From assembly GCF_030315685.1 (NCBI RefSeq), contig NZ_JASXSI010000003.1:186001-250000 (forward strand): DNA of 64,000 bases. The letters are read 5' to 3'. The notes beneath the pieces were generated by a model that saw only the letters and a list, made by a program, of their open reading frames with translations, was not told the DNA's origin and made no database searches. This document shows positions 1 to 21,338 of this stretch, piece by piece. This stretch comes from Gordonia sp. ABSL11-1 (lineage in GTDB: Bacteria > Actinomycetota > Actinomycetes > Mycobacteriales > Mycobacteriaceae). Made by a program: the position numbers and the translations under genes. The first letter of the stretch is position 1; each line of letters opens with the position of its first letter.

Positions 1-1
1 G

Positions 2-634
2 GACGCCCCGATCACGTTGCGGGACCGCGTCCTTGATCACGTGTTCGCCGCGCCCCCGGCCGCCGTTGCCGGGACCTCGCCGGCGATTCCCGAATCGCAG
101 TCGGAAGTTCCTGTGGTGGAGCAGGATTCGCCGAACGTCGTCCCGATCGACAAGATGCGTGGCAGTCGGCGGTGGGCCGGCGTCGCCGTCGCGGCCGCGG
201 CGGCCGTCGTGGTCGCGTTGGGTGCCGGCGTCGTGATCGGCCGGAGCACCGCACCCGAGCCCGCGCGGCCCGCGGTGGCCTCGGATCAGCAGCAGGTGCT
301 CGATGTGCTCTCCGCCCCGGACGCACAACTGTCCGTCGGGCGTCTCGACGACCGGCGCGGCACGATGTCGGTGGTCGCCTCGCGCGATCGCAACCAGGCG
401 GTCGCCCTGCTGCGTGACCTGCGCAATCCGATCCCCACCGACCGTGACTTCCAGTTGTGGCTGGTCGGCAAGGCGGACAATCCGGTATCGGCCGGCCTCA
501 TCCCGCCGTCGGGCGAAGGGTCTCCGGCGCTCGTGGACCGCCTCGACGGCTCGACGGTGCTCGCGGTGACGATCGAGCCGAAGGGCGGCTCGCAACAGCC
601 GACCACACCGATCCTGGCGCAGATCTCACTCTGA
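2..634 (+). CDS. RskA-like anti-sigma factor, C-terminal part (5' end outside window)
   Basis: The reading frame is open at the left edge, so the N-terminal zinc-binding anti-sigma domain is only partly present or missing. What is visible is a charged cytoplasmic stretch, one hydrophobic segment rich in Ala and Val (about 160-245 bp) followed by GRS, and an extracytoplasmic domain. That domain has the features of the anti-sigma-K factor C-terminal family: QLWLVG, PVSAGLIPP and a late LAVTIEPKGGS stretch. RskA-type proteins hold an ECF sigma factor (SigK type) at the membrane until regulated proteolysis releases it. The sigma gene would be expected to the left of the window. The family call is from motif recognition; the partner sigma factor is inferred. 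Confidence 0.82.
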   Translation, partial: DAPITLRDRVLDHVFAAPPAAVAGTSPAIPESQSEVPVVEQDSPNVVPIDKMRGSRRWAGVAVAAAAAVVVALGAGVVIGRSTAPEPARPAVASDQQQVLDVLSAPDAQLSVGRLDDRRGTMSVVASRDRNQAVALLRDLRNPIPTDRDFQLWLVGKADNPVSAGLIPPSGEGSPALVDRLDGSTVLAVTIEPKGGSQQPTTPILAQISL

Positions 635-763
635 TCGTGCGGGTGGCGATCGTCCGGAGCCGCCCAGCGTGCAGCCACCCCGACCGTTGAACACCACAAT
701 GGTTGTGAACCAAGGTGGTTTCGTACAGTCGGGGTGGCTGGTCGAGGCTTGCGTATCGAGACC

Positions 764-1546
764 TCAGCTGGTCGAGCGTCGATACATGATGAGCGACACC
801 GGGATGCAGATCGCGAGGATCGCGACACTGGTCGCGATGGAGTAGCCGACGGCGTGCTCGGCCACCCACCCGGTCGCAGCCGGGAAGTCCGGTGGCGAGG
901 CATTGCCGAACTTCTGCCGGCAGGCCGTGGCGACGGCGGTCACCGGATTCCATTCCGCGATCGGGCGCAGGATGCCGGGAAGGCTCTGCGCCGAGATGAA
1001 TGCGCTGGAGAGGAAGGTGACCGGGAACATCCACAGGAAGCCGATGCTCTGGGCCACTTCGACATTCGGTGCCGCCAGCCCGGTCACCGCGCCCACCAAG
1101 GCCATCGCGAGGGCGAACAGCAGGATGATGCCGAACGCCACCAGGGCGTCGAGCGCACTGTCACGGATCCGCCAGCCGATGGCGAGACCGCAAGCGACCA
1201 TGACACCGAGTCCGATGATGCCGAGGAGCATGTCGGAGGTGACCCGACCGGCGATGACCCCGAGTCTCGACATCGGCAGGGAGCGGAGCCGGTCGATGAT
1301 GCCGTCGGACATATCGTTGGCCAGACCGACGGTCGTGATCGCGGCGTTGAAGACGACTGTCTGGGCGAAGATGCCGGACATCAGGAACTCGCGGTAGGAG
1401 CCGCCGCCGAAGGTCGCGCCGAACACGTAGGCGAAGAGGAACACGAACATGAGCGGCTGTACCGTCGCACTCATCAGCAGGGTCGGGATTCGCCGTACCG
1501 TCAACAGATTTCGTTCGACGATGACGGCGGTGTCGGTGAACATCAC
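764..1546 (-). CDS. DrrB-like ABC-2 type exporter permease
   Basis: A 260-residue membrane protein of the ABC-2 transporter family, closest in pattern to daunorubicin-resistance permeases. It has about six hydrophobic segments, an N-terminal cytoplasmic start (ERNLLTVRRIPTLL) and the typical NDMSDGIIDRLRSLPMSR stretch between helices. The GTG start overlaps the stop of the ATPase gene by four bases (GTGA), so the two are translationally coupled. The pair forms a complete exporter. It is the last gene of the operon that begins with the large NRPS, so it most likely exports the peptide product or gives self-resistance; the substrate is inferred from context only. Confidence 0.9.
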   Translation of the reverse strand: MMFTDTAVIVERNLLTVRRIPTLLMSATVQPLMFVFLFAYVFGATFGGGSYREFLMSGIFAQTVVFNAAITTVGLANDMSDGIIDRLRSLPMSRLGVIAGRVTSDMLLGIIGLGVMVACGLAIGWRIRDSALDALVAFGIILLFALAMALVGAVTGLAAPNVEVAQSIGFLWMFPVTFLSSAFISAQSLPGILRPIAEWNPVTAVATACRQKFGNASPPDFPAATGWVAEHAVGYSIATSVAILAICIPVSLIMYRRSTS

Positions 1547-2580
1547 ACGCGCTCCAATCGTTCGGTGGCGGTCTCGTCGTTATCGCTCGCCGACGCGCGC
1601 GGGGTCCCGGTTCGTTCGGTCAACTGGAGGAACACGTCGTCGAGGGTGGGGGAGGCGACGGTCGCGTCGAGCACGTCGATGCCGACGTGCTCGCAGGCCT
1701 TGACCGCATCGACAGCGCTACGCGATCCCTCCGTCACCGCGACCGACCAGCGCACATCGTCGAGTTGCTGCGGCATGCCGAGGCCGATCTCGGCCAGGGT
1801 GGTGGCGACCAGGGTGGAGTCCGCAGCCCGGTGCTCGAGTTCGACGGTCAGGATCGACTGCGCGGTCGTCGACTTCAGCTCGGCGGCCGTGCCCTGCGCG
1901 CGGATGGTGCCGTGATCGATGACGGTGATCTCGTCGGCGAGCGCGTCGGCCTCCTCGAGGTACTGGGTGGTGAGCAGGACGGTGGTGCCGGCGGCCACCT
2001 GCTCGGAGATGACCTCCCACATCTGGCGTCGGCCACGGGGATCGAGACCGGTGGTCGGCTCGTCCAGGATCACCAGTGTCGGTTCGTTGATCAATGCGCC
2101 GGCGAGATCCAGCCGGCGCCGCATGCCGCCCGAGTAGGTGCGCATCGGGCGGTCGGCGGCGTCGGACAGTGTGAGGTCGGCAATCATCGCCCGGGCACGC
2201 TCGGACGCCTCCTTGCGCCGGTGACCGTAGAGCTGGGCGACCAGCCGCAGGTTCTCGAACCCGGTGAGCGTGCCGTCGACGGCGGCGTATTGTCCGGAGA
2301 CGCCGATCATCTCGCGCGCGGTGTCGGGTTCGGCGAGCGCGTCGACACCGTCGACGAGGACCGAACCCTCGTCGGGGCGCATCAGCGTCGCGACGGCACG
2401 GACCGTCGTCGTCTTGCCCGCCCCGTTCGGTCCGAGCAGGGCGTGGATGGTGCCGGACGGAACCGTCAGGTCGAGGTCGGTGAGTGCGTGGACCTTGCGT
2501 CCCCGGCCGAACAGGCCGGAGCGAAAGGTCTTGGAGATTCCTCGTAATTCCAGTGCGGGTGTCTCGGTGGTGTCAGCCAT
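1543..2580 (-). CDS. DrrA-like ABC transporter ATP-binding protein
   Basis: About 345 residues. It has Walker [10 protein letters not shown] near residue 50, the signature [15 protein letters not shown], Walker [14 protein letters not shown] and a long C-terminal extension typical of the daunorubicin-resistance DrrA family. I prefer the ATG at 2580 ([10 protein letters not shown]), with GGGA nine bases upstream. A GTG at 2595 behind GGGAGCGAGGA is also possible and would add five residues. Either start overlaps the end of the MbtH gene. It powers the membrane partner encoded directly downstream. Its placement after NRPS and MbtH genes points to export of the NRPS product. Confidence 0.92.
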   Translation of the reverse strand: MADTTETPALELRGISKTFRSGLFGRGRKVHALTDLDLTVPSGTIHALLGPNGAGKTTTVRAVATLMRPDEGSVLVDGVDALAEPDTAREMIGVSGQYAAVDGTLTGFENLRLVAQLYGHRRKEASERARAMIADLTLSDAADRPMRTYSGGMRRRLDLAGALINEPTLVILDEPTTGLDPRGRRQMWEVISEQVAAGTTVLLTTQYLEEADALADEITVIDHGTIRAQGTAAELKSTTAQSILTVELEHRAADSTLVATTLAEIGLGMPQQLDDVRWSVAVTEGSRSAVDAVKACEHVGIDVLDATVASPTLDDVFLQLTERTGTPRASASDNDETATERLERV

Positions 2581-2812
2581 CGTGTGTCGTCCCACGGTCC
2601 TCGCTCCCTTCCATGGCGCGTATCAGGCTGGCCGGGCGCATGTCGCGCCAGTTCTCCTCGACGTAGGCGAGGCAGTCATCGTGACCGGCAGGGCCGAACA
2701 CGGTCGACCAGCCGTCCGGTACCGCCGCGAACTGCGGCCAGAGCGAATGCTGGTCCTCCGCGTTGACGAGTACCAGGAACACGCCTTCGGTGTTGTCGAA
2801 CGGATTGGTCAT
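2573..2812 (-). CDS. MbtH-like NRPS accessory protein
   Basis: A 79-residue protein with the full MbtH signature: [24 protein letters not shown] and DMRPASL. MbtH-like proteins bind adenylation domains and are often needed for their solubility or activity. The ATG follows GAGGAGGAC at good spacing. The gene begins 24 bp after the NRPS stop and overlaps the following ATPase gene, so NRPS, mbtH, drrA and drrB form one transcription unit. It very probably serves one or more of the four adenylation domains of the upstream enzyme. Confidence 0.96.
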   Translation of the reverse strand: MTNPFDNTEGVFLVLVNAEDQHSLWPQFAAVPDGWSTVFGPAGHDDCLAYVEENWRDMRPASLIRAMEGSEDRGTTHDG

Positions 2813-2836
2813 CAGTCCTCCTCGTGTCTGTGCTTC

Positions 2837-16633
<13,797 letters not shown>

Positions 16634-16817
16634 GCAGTCCTCCCTCGTGTCGGCGGTCGGCTCGGCCGGGTGGCCGATGCGTTGGCCGTCTATGGGTGCT
16701 TCGGGTGAGGGTCGGGGGCGGATTGGTCGAAGATCTCGATAGCGTCTCGACCGCGGAACCCAGCGGCGGGCTACGATCCGGACGAGATCTCGCCAGTAGA
16801 TCCTGGCGACCGGTGAT

Positions 16818-16847
16818 TTGGTCCCGACCTGCGGTTTCCCCTACACT
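16818..16847 (+). promoter_or_regulatory. Promoter of rplN-rplX-rplE-rpsN, inside the 383-bp NRPS-rplN intergenic region
   Basis: The -35 box is TTGGTC (16818-16823) and the -10 box TACACT (16842-16847), spacing 18. The downstream element GTTGCCTGCG is shared with the promoter before rpsH. This leaves a leader of about 165 bases before the rplN GTG, which follows AAGGAG. The rest of the region (16634-16817) must hold the start signals of the divergent NRPS operon. I found no clear -10 there and no iron-regulator (IdeR/DtxR) box. Confidence 0.75.
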
Positions 16848-17016
16848 TGTGGAGTTGCCTGCGGCATTGACGTGCCGCAAATCGGTTCGCGAACCCACTG
16901 GGATGGCCGTCGGAAGACGAAAAGCCCAGGCAGGCGCGTGTTCGGTGGGCGACAGACCGTGTGCGTCGGGTCGGCAATCCGGCGGACATCAACATCCAGG
17001 TCAAGGAGATTGACGA

Positions 17017-17385
17017 GTGATTCAGCAGGAATCTCGCCTGCGGGTCGCCGACAACACCGGTGCGAAGGAAATCCTTTGTATTCGCGTGCTGGGCGGTTCC
17101 TCGCGGCGCTACGCCGGCATTGGTGACGTGATCGTCGCCACTGTCAAAGACGCCATCCCGGGCGGCAACATCAAAAAGGGTGAGGTCGTCAAGGCGGTCA
17201 TCGTGCGCACCACCAAGGAGCGCCGTCGTCCGGACGGAAGCTACATCCGTTTCGACGAGAACGCCGCCGTCATCCTCAAGGGTGAGAGCGACCCCCGCGG
17301 GACCCGCATCTTCGGCCCGGTCGGCCGTGAGCTGCGTGAGAAGCGTTTCATGAAGATCGTGTCGCTGGCACCGGAGGTGATCTGA
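17017..17385 (+). CDS. rplN: 50S ribosomal protein L14 (uL14)
   Basis: 122 residues, full length and strongly conserved, opening [19 protein letters not shown]14 binds 23S rRNA at the 30S interface, near L19. The GTG start follows AAGGAG at seven bases. It is the first gene after the TTGGTC/TACACT promoter, and rplX starts one base after its stop. In most bacteria rpsQ (S17) precedes rplN. Here the upstream neighbour is a divergent NRPS operon, so the S10-spc cluster is also interrupted on this side. Confidence 0.99.
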   Translation: MIQQESRLRVADNTGAKEILCIRVLGGSSRRYAGIGDVIVATVKDAIPGGNIKKGEVVKAVIVRTTKERRRPDGSYIRFDENAAVILKGESDPRGTRIFGPVGRELREKRFMKIVSLAPEVI

Positions 17386-17386
17386 C

Positions 17387-17704
17387 ATGAAGGTCCACAA
17401 GGGTGACACCGTGATCGTCATCTCGGGCAAGGACAAGGGCGCCAAGGGCAAGGTCATCCAGGCCTTCCCGAAGGAGCAGCGAGTCCTGGTCGAGGGCGTG
17501 AACCGCATCAAGAAGCACACCGCCGCCTCGGCAAACGAGCGTGGCGCATCCTCCGGCGGCATCGTGACCCAGGAAGCCAAGATCCACGTCTCGAACGTGA
17601 TGGTCGTGGATTCCGACGGCAACCCGACTCGCGTGGGCTACCGCGTCGACGAGGAGACCGGCAAGAAGGTCCGGATTTCCCGCAAGAACGGGAAGGACAT
17701 CTGA
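17387..17704 (+). CDS. rplX: 50S ribosomal protein L24 (uL24)
   Basis: 105 residues with the N-terminal KOW motif ([19 protein letters not shown]) typical of L24, an assembly initiator protein that binds the 5' domain of 23S rRNA. The length matches actinobacterial L24. It sits tightly between rplN and rplE with one-base gaps, so it is part of the same transcript. No oddities. Confidence 0.99.
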   Translation: MKVHKGDTVIVISGKDKGAKGKVIQAFPKEQRVLVEGVNRIKKHTAASANERGASSGGIVTQEAKIHVSNVMVVDSDGNPTRVGYRVDEETGKKVRISRKNGKDI

Positions 17705-17705
17705 T

Positions 17706-18317
17706 ATGACCAGCACCGAAATCGAGAACGGCTCTGCAAGCTCCGCCGGGACCAAGATCCAGCCGCGCCTGAAGACTCGCTACCGCGAGGAGATCAAGGA
17801 CGCGCTGAACAAAGAGTTCACCTACGACAACGTCATGCAGATCCCGGGCGTCGTCAAGGTCGTCGTCAACATGGGTGTGGGCGACGCCGCTCGCGACGCC
17901 AAGCTGATCAACGGCGCCGTCGAGGACCTCGCGCTGATCACCGGTCAGCGTCCGGAGATCCGTCGTGCCCGCAAGTCGATCGCGCAGTTCAAGCTGCGTG
18001 AGGGCATGCCGATCGGTGCCCGCGCCACGCTGCGCGGCGACCGTATGTGGGAGTTCCTGGACCGCCTCGTGTCCATCGCGCTCCCACGTATCCGCGACTT
18101 CCGCGGTCTGTCGGATCGCCAGTTCGACGGCAACGGCAACTACACGTTCGGCCTGAACGAGCAGTCGATGTTCCACGAGATCAACATCGACAAGATCGAT
18201 CGCCCGCGCGGTATGGACATCACCGTCGTCACCTCGGCCACCACCGACGAGGAAGGCCGCGCGCTGCTCCGTCAGCTCGGCTTCCCGTTCAAAGACAACT
18301 CCGTGAAGGACAACTGA
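17706..18317 (+). CDS. rplE: 50S ribosomal protein L5 (uL5)
   Basis: 203 residues, with a short actinobacterial N-terminal extension before LKTRYREEI. It carries the conserved L5 core ([33 protein letters not shown] shortened here, RGMDITVVT). L5 binds 5S rRNA and contacts the P-site tRNA. The gene starts one base after rplX and ends one base before rpsN, all in the first part of the split spc operon. Confidence 0.99.
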   Translation: MTSTEIENGSASSAGTKIQPRLKTRYREEIKDALNKEFTYDNVMQIPGVVKVVVNMGVGDAARDAKLINGAVEDLALITGQRPEIRRARKSIAQFKLREGMPIGARATLRGDRMWEFLDRLVSIALPRIRDFRGLSDRQFDGNGNYTFGLNEQSMFHEINIDKIDRPRGMDITVVTSATTDEEGRALLRQLGFPFKDNSVKDN

Positions 18318-18318
18318 C

Positions 18319-18504
18319 ATGGCAAAGAAGGCTCTGGTCAACAAGGCCAACAAGAAGCCCAAGTTCGCCGTGCGGGGCTACACACGGTGCAACAAGTGCG
18401 GTCGCCCGCACTCGGTGTTCCGCAAGTTCGGCCTCTGCCGTGTGTGCCTGCGCGAGATGGCACACGCCGGCGAGCTCCCGGGCGTGCAGAAGTCCAGCTG
18501 GTGA
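18319..18504 (+). CDS. rpsN: 30S ribosomal protein S14 type Z (uS14, zinc-binding)
   Basis: 61 residues, the short zinc form of S14. Four cysteines lie in two pairs (CNKCG and CRVC), as needed for the zinc ribbon. It is the last gene of the first ribosomal block. In the usual order rpsH follows directly. Here rpsH lies 16.2 kb downstream with its own promoter, and two hairpins follow the rpsN stop. Confidence 0.99.
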   Translation: MAKKALVNKANKKPKFAVRGYTRCNKCGRPHSVFRKFGLCRVCLREMAHAGELPGVQKSSW

Positions 18505-18520
18505 CTTCTCACCCGATTTC

Positions 18521-18557
18521 GTAGTACGAACACGCGGAATCGGCGTGTAGATACTAC
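18521..18557 (+). repeat. Imperfect hairpin directly after rpsN
   Basis: The arms GTAGTA (18521-18526) and TACTAC (18552-18557) enclose a second pair, ACACGC (18530-18535) and GCGTGT (18543-18548). There is a three-base internal mismatch on each side and a 7-base loop. No T-run follows. It could be an RNA 3'-end structure, a protein-binding site or the first half of a tandem terminator. Confidence 0.5.
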
Positions 18558-18576
18558 GGATTCAACAGGTTTGGCG

Positions 18577-18613
18577 AACGGCCCCACCTTCCTGACGGGA
18601 AGATGGGGCCGTT
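18577..18613 (+). terminator. Terminator-like hairpin closing the rplN-rpsN block
   Basis: The perfect 10-bp arms AACGGCCCCA (18577-18586) and TGGGGCCGTT (18604-18613) enclose an inner CTTCC/GGAAG stem with a TGAC loop region. The strong GC stem has no long T-run, as is common in actinobacteria. It separates the ribosomal genes from the convergent gene at 18656, so it may serve both strands. Confidence 0.75.
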
Positions 18614-18655
18614 CGTGTCCGTATCAGTGGCCTGCGATGTGCCAGTGCCCCGAGA

Positions 18656-19258
18656 TCAGGACCGCCGTCGCGTGGCCGCCCGCCGTTGCGCGCGATTCGG
18701 GCCGCGGTGCCGGGTGATCACGCGCGGTCCGCGCACCCGACCCGACCCGGTCGCGACGATGCCCTTGAGCTGTTGGTCGGCAGGGCGGAGCGAGTAGCCG
18801 TCGTCCCACGGGAGGTGTCCGTGATCGTCCGGCCAGATAACTTGCAGCGCAGGTGAATCCGGGAAGAGCTCGTTCGTGATGTGCAGATCGTCCTTGTCGA
18901 CCATCTCGATCAGTCGTACCGGTACCTCGATGGAGCTGAGCCGCACGTCGATGCCCCGGTCCACGGCATCGCGCCAGTCGTAGGTGTGGAAGACGTCGCC
19001 GAGTTCGTTGAGGACCTCGCGGCTCGTCCACGCGTCGAGTCCGTAGACGGCGAGCTCCGGTATGCCGTGCAGGCCGAGCCCCGACGTGTAGGCGAAGGAG
19101 CAGTCCGGCGACGAGCAGTTCCCCGACCGACACGAGCACTGCTCGCTGATCGCGGTCACCGCCCAACCGTGTGCCCGGATCCGGTTGATCGTGTCCTGGA
19201 TCACCGGGTTCGGGTGCCAGCGACGCAGGCCCCGGATAGCGGCGGCGTGATCGGACAT
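18656..19258 (-). CDS. DUF4262-like protein with a cysteine cluster
   Basis: About 200 residues from the ATG at 19258, which follows AAAGGAGC. An in-frame upstream start (19408) has no ribosome site and low-complexity coding. The centre (FAYTSGLGLHGIPELAVYGLD) matches the pattern of DUF4262 proteins, whose function is unknown. Just before it is a compact group of four cysteines in about 15 residues (QCSCRSGNCSSPDCSF), which could bind a metal. The C-terminus is basic (RRAATRRRS). It faces rpsN convergently and is divergent from the keto-acid decarboxylase gene. Function unknown. Confidence 0.7.
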   Translation of the reverse strand: MSDHAAAIRGLRRWHPNPVIQDTINRIRAHGWAVTAISEQCSCRSGNCSSPDCSFAYTSGLGLHGIPELAVYGLDAWTSREVLNELGDVFHTYDWRDAVDRGIDVRLSSIEVPVRLIEMVDKDDLHITNELFPDSPALQVIWPDDHGHLPWDDGYSLRPADQQLKGIVATGSGRVRGPRVITRHRGPNRAQRRAATRRRS

Positions 19259-19410
19259 TGTTCGCTCCTTTGTTCGAAGGTGCGATCGAGTAGACCAGAG
19301 CGGTCCGACAAGGTCGTGAGCCGATGTGAGCGCTTTGTGAGAGGGATCCGGTGAGGTCGGACAGAATTGACAGGGCCGGGGGCCTCGACGACGACTGACA
19401 GGGCGCACGC

Positions 19411-21087
19411 ATGACGACTCCGTACACCGTTGCCGACTACCTCTTCGACCGGCTGGTCGAACTCGGAGTCGACACCGTTTTCGGGGTGCCCGGGGATTTC
19501 ACCCTGGGCCTCCTCGACCACATCGACGATCGTGACGATCTCTCATGGGTGGGCACCGCCAACGAACTCGGGGCGGGTTACGCCGCCGACGGATATGCCC
19601 GCATGCGGGGGATCGGTGTCGTGTGCTCGACCTTCGGAGTGGGCGAACTCAGCGCCATCAACGCCGTCGCAGGCGCCTACGCCGAGCACGTGGCCGTCCT
19701 GCATCTCGTCGGGTCGCCGACCGAACCCGTGCAGGCCGCCGGGAGGCCGACACACCACTCGCTCGGCGACGGCGACTTCGACCACACGCTGCGCATGACC
19801 GTCGAAGTGACGGTGGCGCAGGCGAAGCTCACCGCGGCGACCGCCCCGGAGGAGATCGACCGCGTGCTGGCGACGATGGTGGCCCTGCATCAGCCGGGCT
19901 ATCTGTCGCTGCCGGCCGACGTCGCCGAGGCGCCCTGCACACCGCCGTCGGGAGCGCTCGCGGTGCCGGCGGCGACGACGGACGCGACGGTGCTGCGCCA
20001 GTTCGCCGCGGCTGCACGGCGATTGCTCGACGGGCGGTCCCCGGTCGTGCTGGCCGACATCTATGTGCACCGAGCAGGTGCACAGGACGAGCTGGACCGA
20101 TTCGTCAAGGTCGGCGGCCTCCGCTACGCGTCGCTGCTCTGGGGACGACGGGTGGTCGACGAGAGCGGCCCCGGCTACCTCGGACTGTATCTCGGGGCCG
20201 CGAGCAGCCCAGAGGTCCGCGAGGCCATCGAGAACGCTTCCTGTCTCGTCACCGCCGGCGTCTACTTCACCGATCTCATCTCCGGCTTCTTCAGCCAGCA
20301 CCTGGACGCCAACGTCCGGATCGACGTGCAGCCGCATACCGCGGTCGTCGCAGGGGAGGTGTTCACCGGGATCGAGATGAGTGACGCCCTCGCCGCGTTG
20401 ACGGACGTGATCCCGCCCGCCGACCCCGCCGACACCGAGCCCGTCCCAACACCCGATGCGGTGCCGGTGACCGATGCGTCCGACGCCGATTCGCCTCTGT
20501 CGCAAGCGGTGTTGTGGGAGCGGGTGGCCACGGCGCTGACGTCGGCGGACATCGTCCTCGCCGATCAGGGCACATCCTTCTACGGCATGGCCGGTCAGCA
20601 TCTGCCGCATGGGGCCGTGTTCATCGGACAGCCGCTGTGGGCGTCGATCGGGTATACGCTGCCGGCGATCGTCGGTGCCGCGGTCGCCGCGCCGGAACGA
20701 CGCCCGGTGCTCCTGATCGGCGACGGCGCAGCCCAATTGACCATCGCCGAACTCGGCACCATCATCCGCCTGCGCATCCCGGCGGTGATCGTCGTCGTCA
20801 ACAACAACGGATACACGGTCGAGCGGGCGATCCACGGACCCGACAAGGCGTACAACGACATCGCTGCGTGGAACTGGACCGCGCTGCCCGCCGCGCTCGG
20901 TGGCACGCCGGACACCGTCCGTGCGCAGCGAGCGACCACGGCGAACGAGCTCTCGGCGGCACTCGCGGACGCAGCCGAGCGCCCCGTCATGCTGACCCTG
21001 ATCGAGGTGGTCACCAGTGAGCTCGATGTGCCCCCGGTCCTGGAGGCGGTTGCCGCGGCGGCGGCGAAGGCGAACACGACGTCGTGA
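19411..21087 (+). CDS. Thiamine diphosphate-dependent 2-keto acid decarboxylase (pyruvate/indolepyruvate decarboxylase family)
   Basis: 558 residues, the usual length for this family. The N-terminal domain has FGVPGDF, the cofactor-activating Glu (ANELG, E52) and the paired histidines of the decarboxylase branch (THH, H115-H116). The C-terminal cofactor domain has GDG near 436 and NNNGYTVE near 464, the ThDP-Mg motif. Such enzymes turn pyruvate, indole-3-pyruvate, phenylpyruvate or branched 2-keto acids into aldehydes. The HH pair excludes acetolactate synthase. The exact substrate is not decidable from motifs; in actinobacteria broad-range keto-acid decarboxylases of this kind are common. 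It stands alone, with no dehydrogenase next to it. Confidence 0.9.
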   Translation: MTTPYTVADYLFDRLVELGVDTVFGVPGDFTLGLLDHIDDRDDLSWVGTANELGAGYAADGYARMRGIGVVCSTFGVGELSAINAVAGAYAEHVAVLHLVGSPTEPVQAAGRPTHHSLGDGDFDHTLRMTVEVTVAQAKLTAATAPEEIDRVLATMVALHQPGYLSLPADVAEAPCTPPSGALAVPAATTDATVLRQFAAAARRLLDGRSPVVLADIYVHRAGAQDELDRFVKVGGLRYASLLWGRRVVDESGPGYLGLYLGAASSPEVREAIENASCLVTAGVYFTDLISGFFSQHLDANVRIDVQPHTAVVAGEVFTGIEMSDALAALTDVIPPADPADTEPVPTPDAVPVTDASDADSPLSQAVLWERVATALTSADIVLADQGTSFYGMAGQHLPHGAVFIGQPLWASIGYTLPAIVGAAVAAPERRPVLLIGDGAAQLTIAELGTIIRLRIPAVIVVVNNNGYTVERAIHGPDKAYNDIAAWNWTALPAALGGTPDTVRAQRATTANELSAALADAAERPVMLTLIEVVTSELDVPPVLEAVAAAAAKANTTS

Positions 21088-21154
21088 GGAGGTGACGGTG
21101 GTTCCTTCCGCCCGGCGGAGGTGCCCATCTTGCGAGATCGGTTCGGCCGGGTGA

Positions 21155-21229
21155 TGTCCCAGATGTCACCTCAGCGGCCGGCCATGGCGTCCGGCGCGTC
21201 GGCGGTCGTCTCAGATGTCATCTGGGACA
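21155..21229. repeat. Spaced inverted repeat between the decarboxylase and HNH genes
   Basis: TGTCCCAGATG (21155-21165) is repeated in inverse as CATCTGGGACA (21219-21229), with a 53-base spacer. It lies in the 251-bp gap after the decarboxylase stop. It could be a transcript-end structure or an operator pair; the spacer is long for a terminator. Confidence 0.5.
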
Positions 21230-21319
21230 ACTCCTCACGGCTGGTCGACGAGTGCGTCGACAACCCGCGGCATCTGAGGGCGTCCGGCGCAGCCGAGGAC
21301 GTCACGTTCTTGTCGGTGG

Positions 21320-21335
21320 TCGAATGTATGTTTGA
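21320..21335 (+). promoter_or_regulatory. LexA-like SOS box overlapping a leaderless -10
   Basis: TCGAATGTATGTTTGA matches the actinobacterial LexA consensus TCGAAC-N4-GTTCGA with one change in each half. It contains TATGTT (21327-21332) at exactly -12 to -7 from the ATG at 21339, the position of a -10 box in leaderless transcripts. LexA binding here would block RNA polymerase directly. Confidence 0.6.
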
Positions 21336-21338
21336 TTC

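Noticed and set aside
16634-16817. Iron-regulator (IdeR/DtxR) box before the NRPS
   Set aside because: Searched because of the EntF-like module; no TTAGG-type palindrome was found, so iron control is not claimed.
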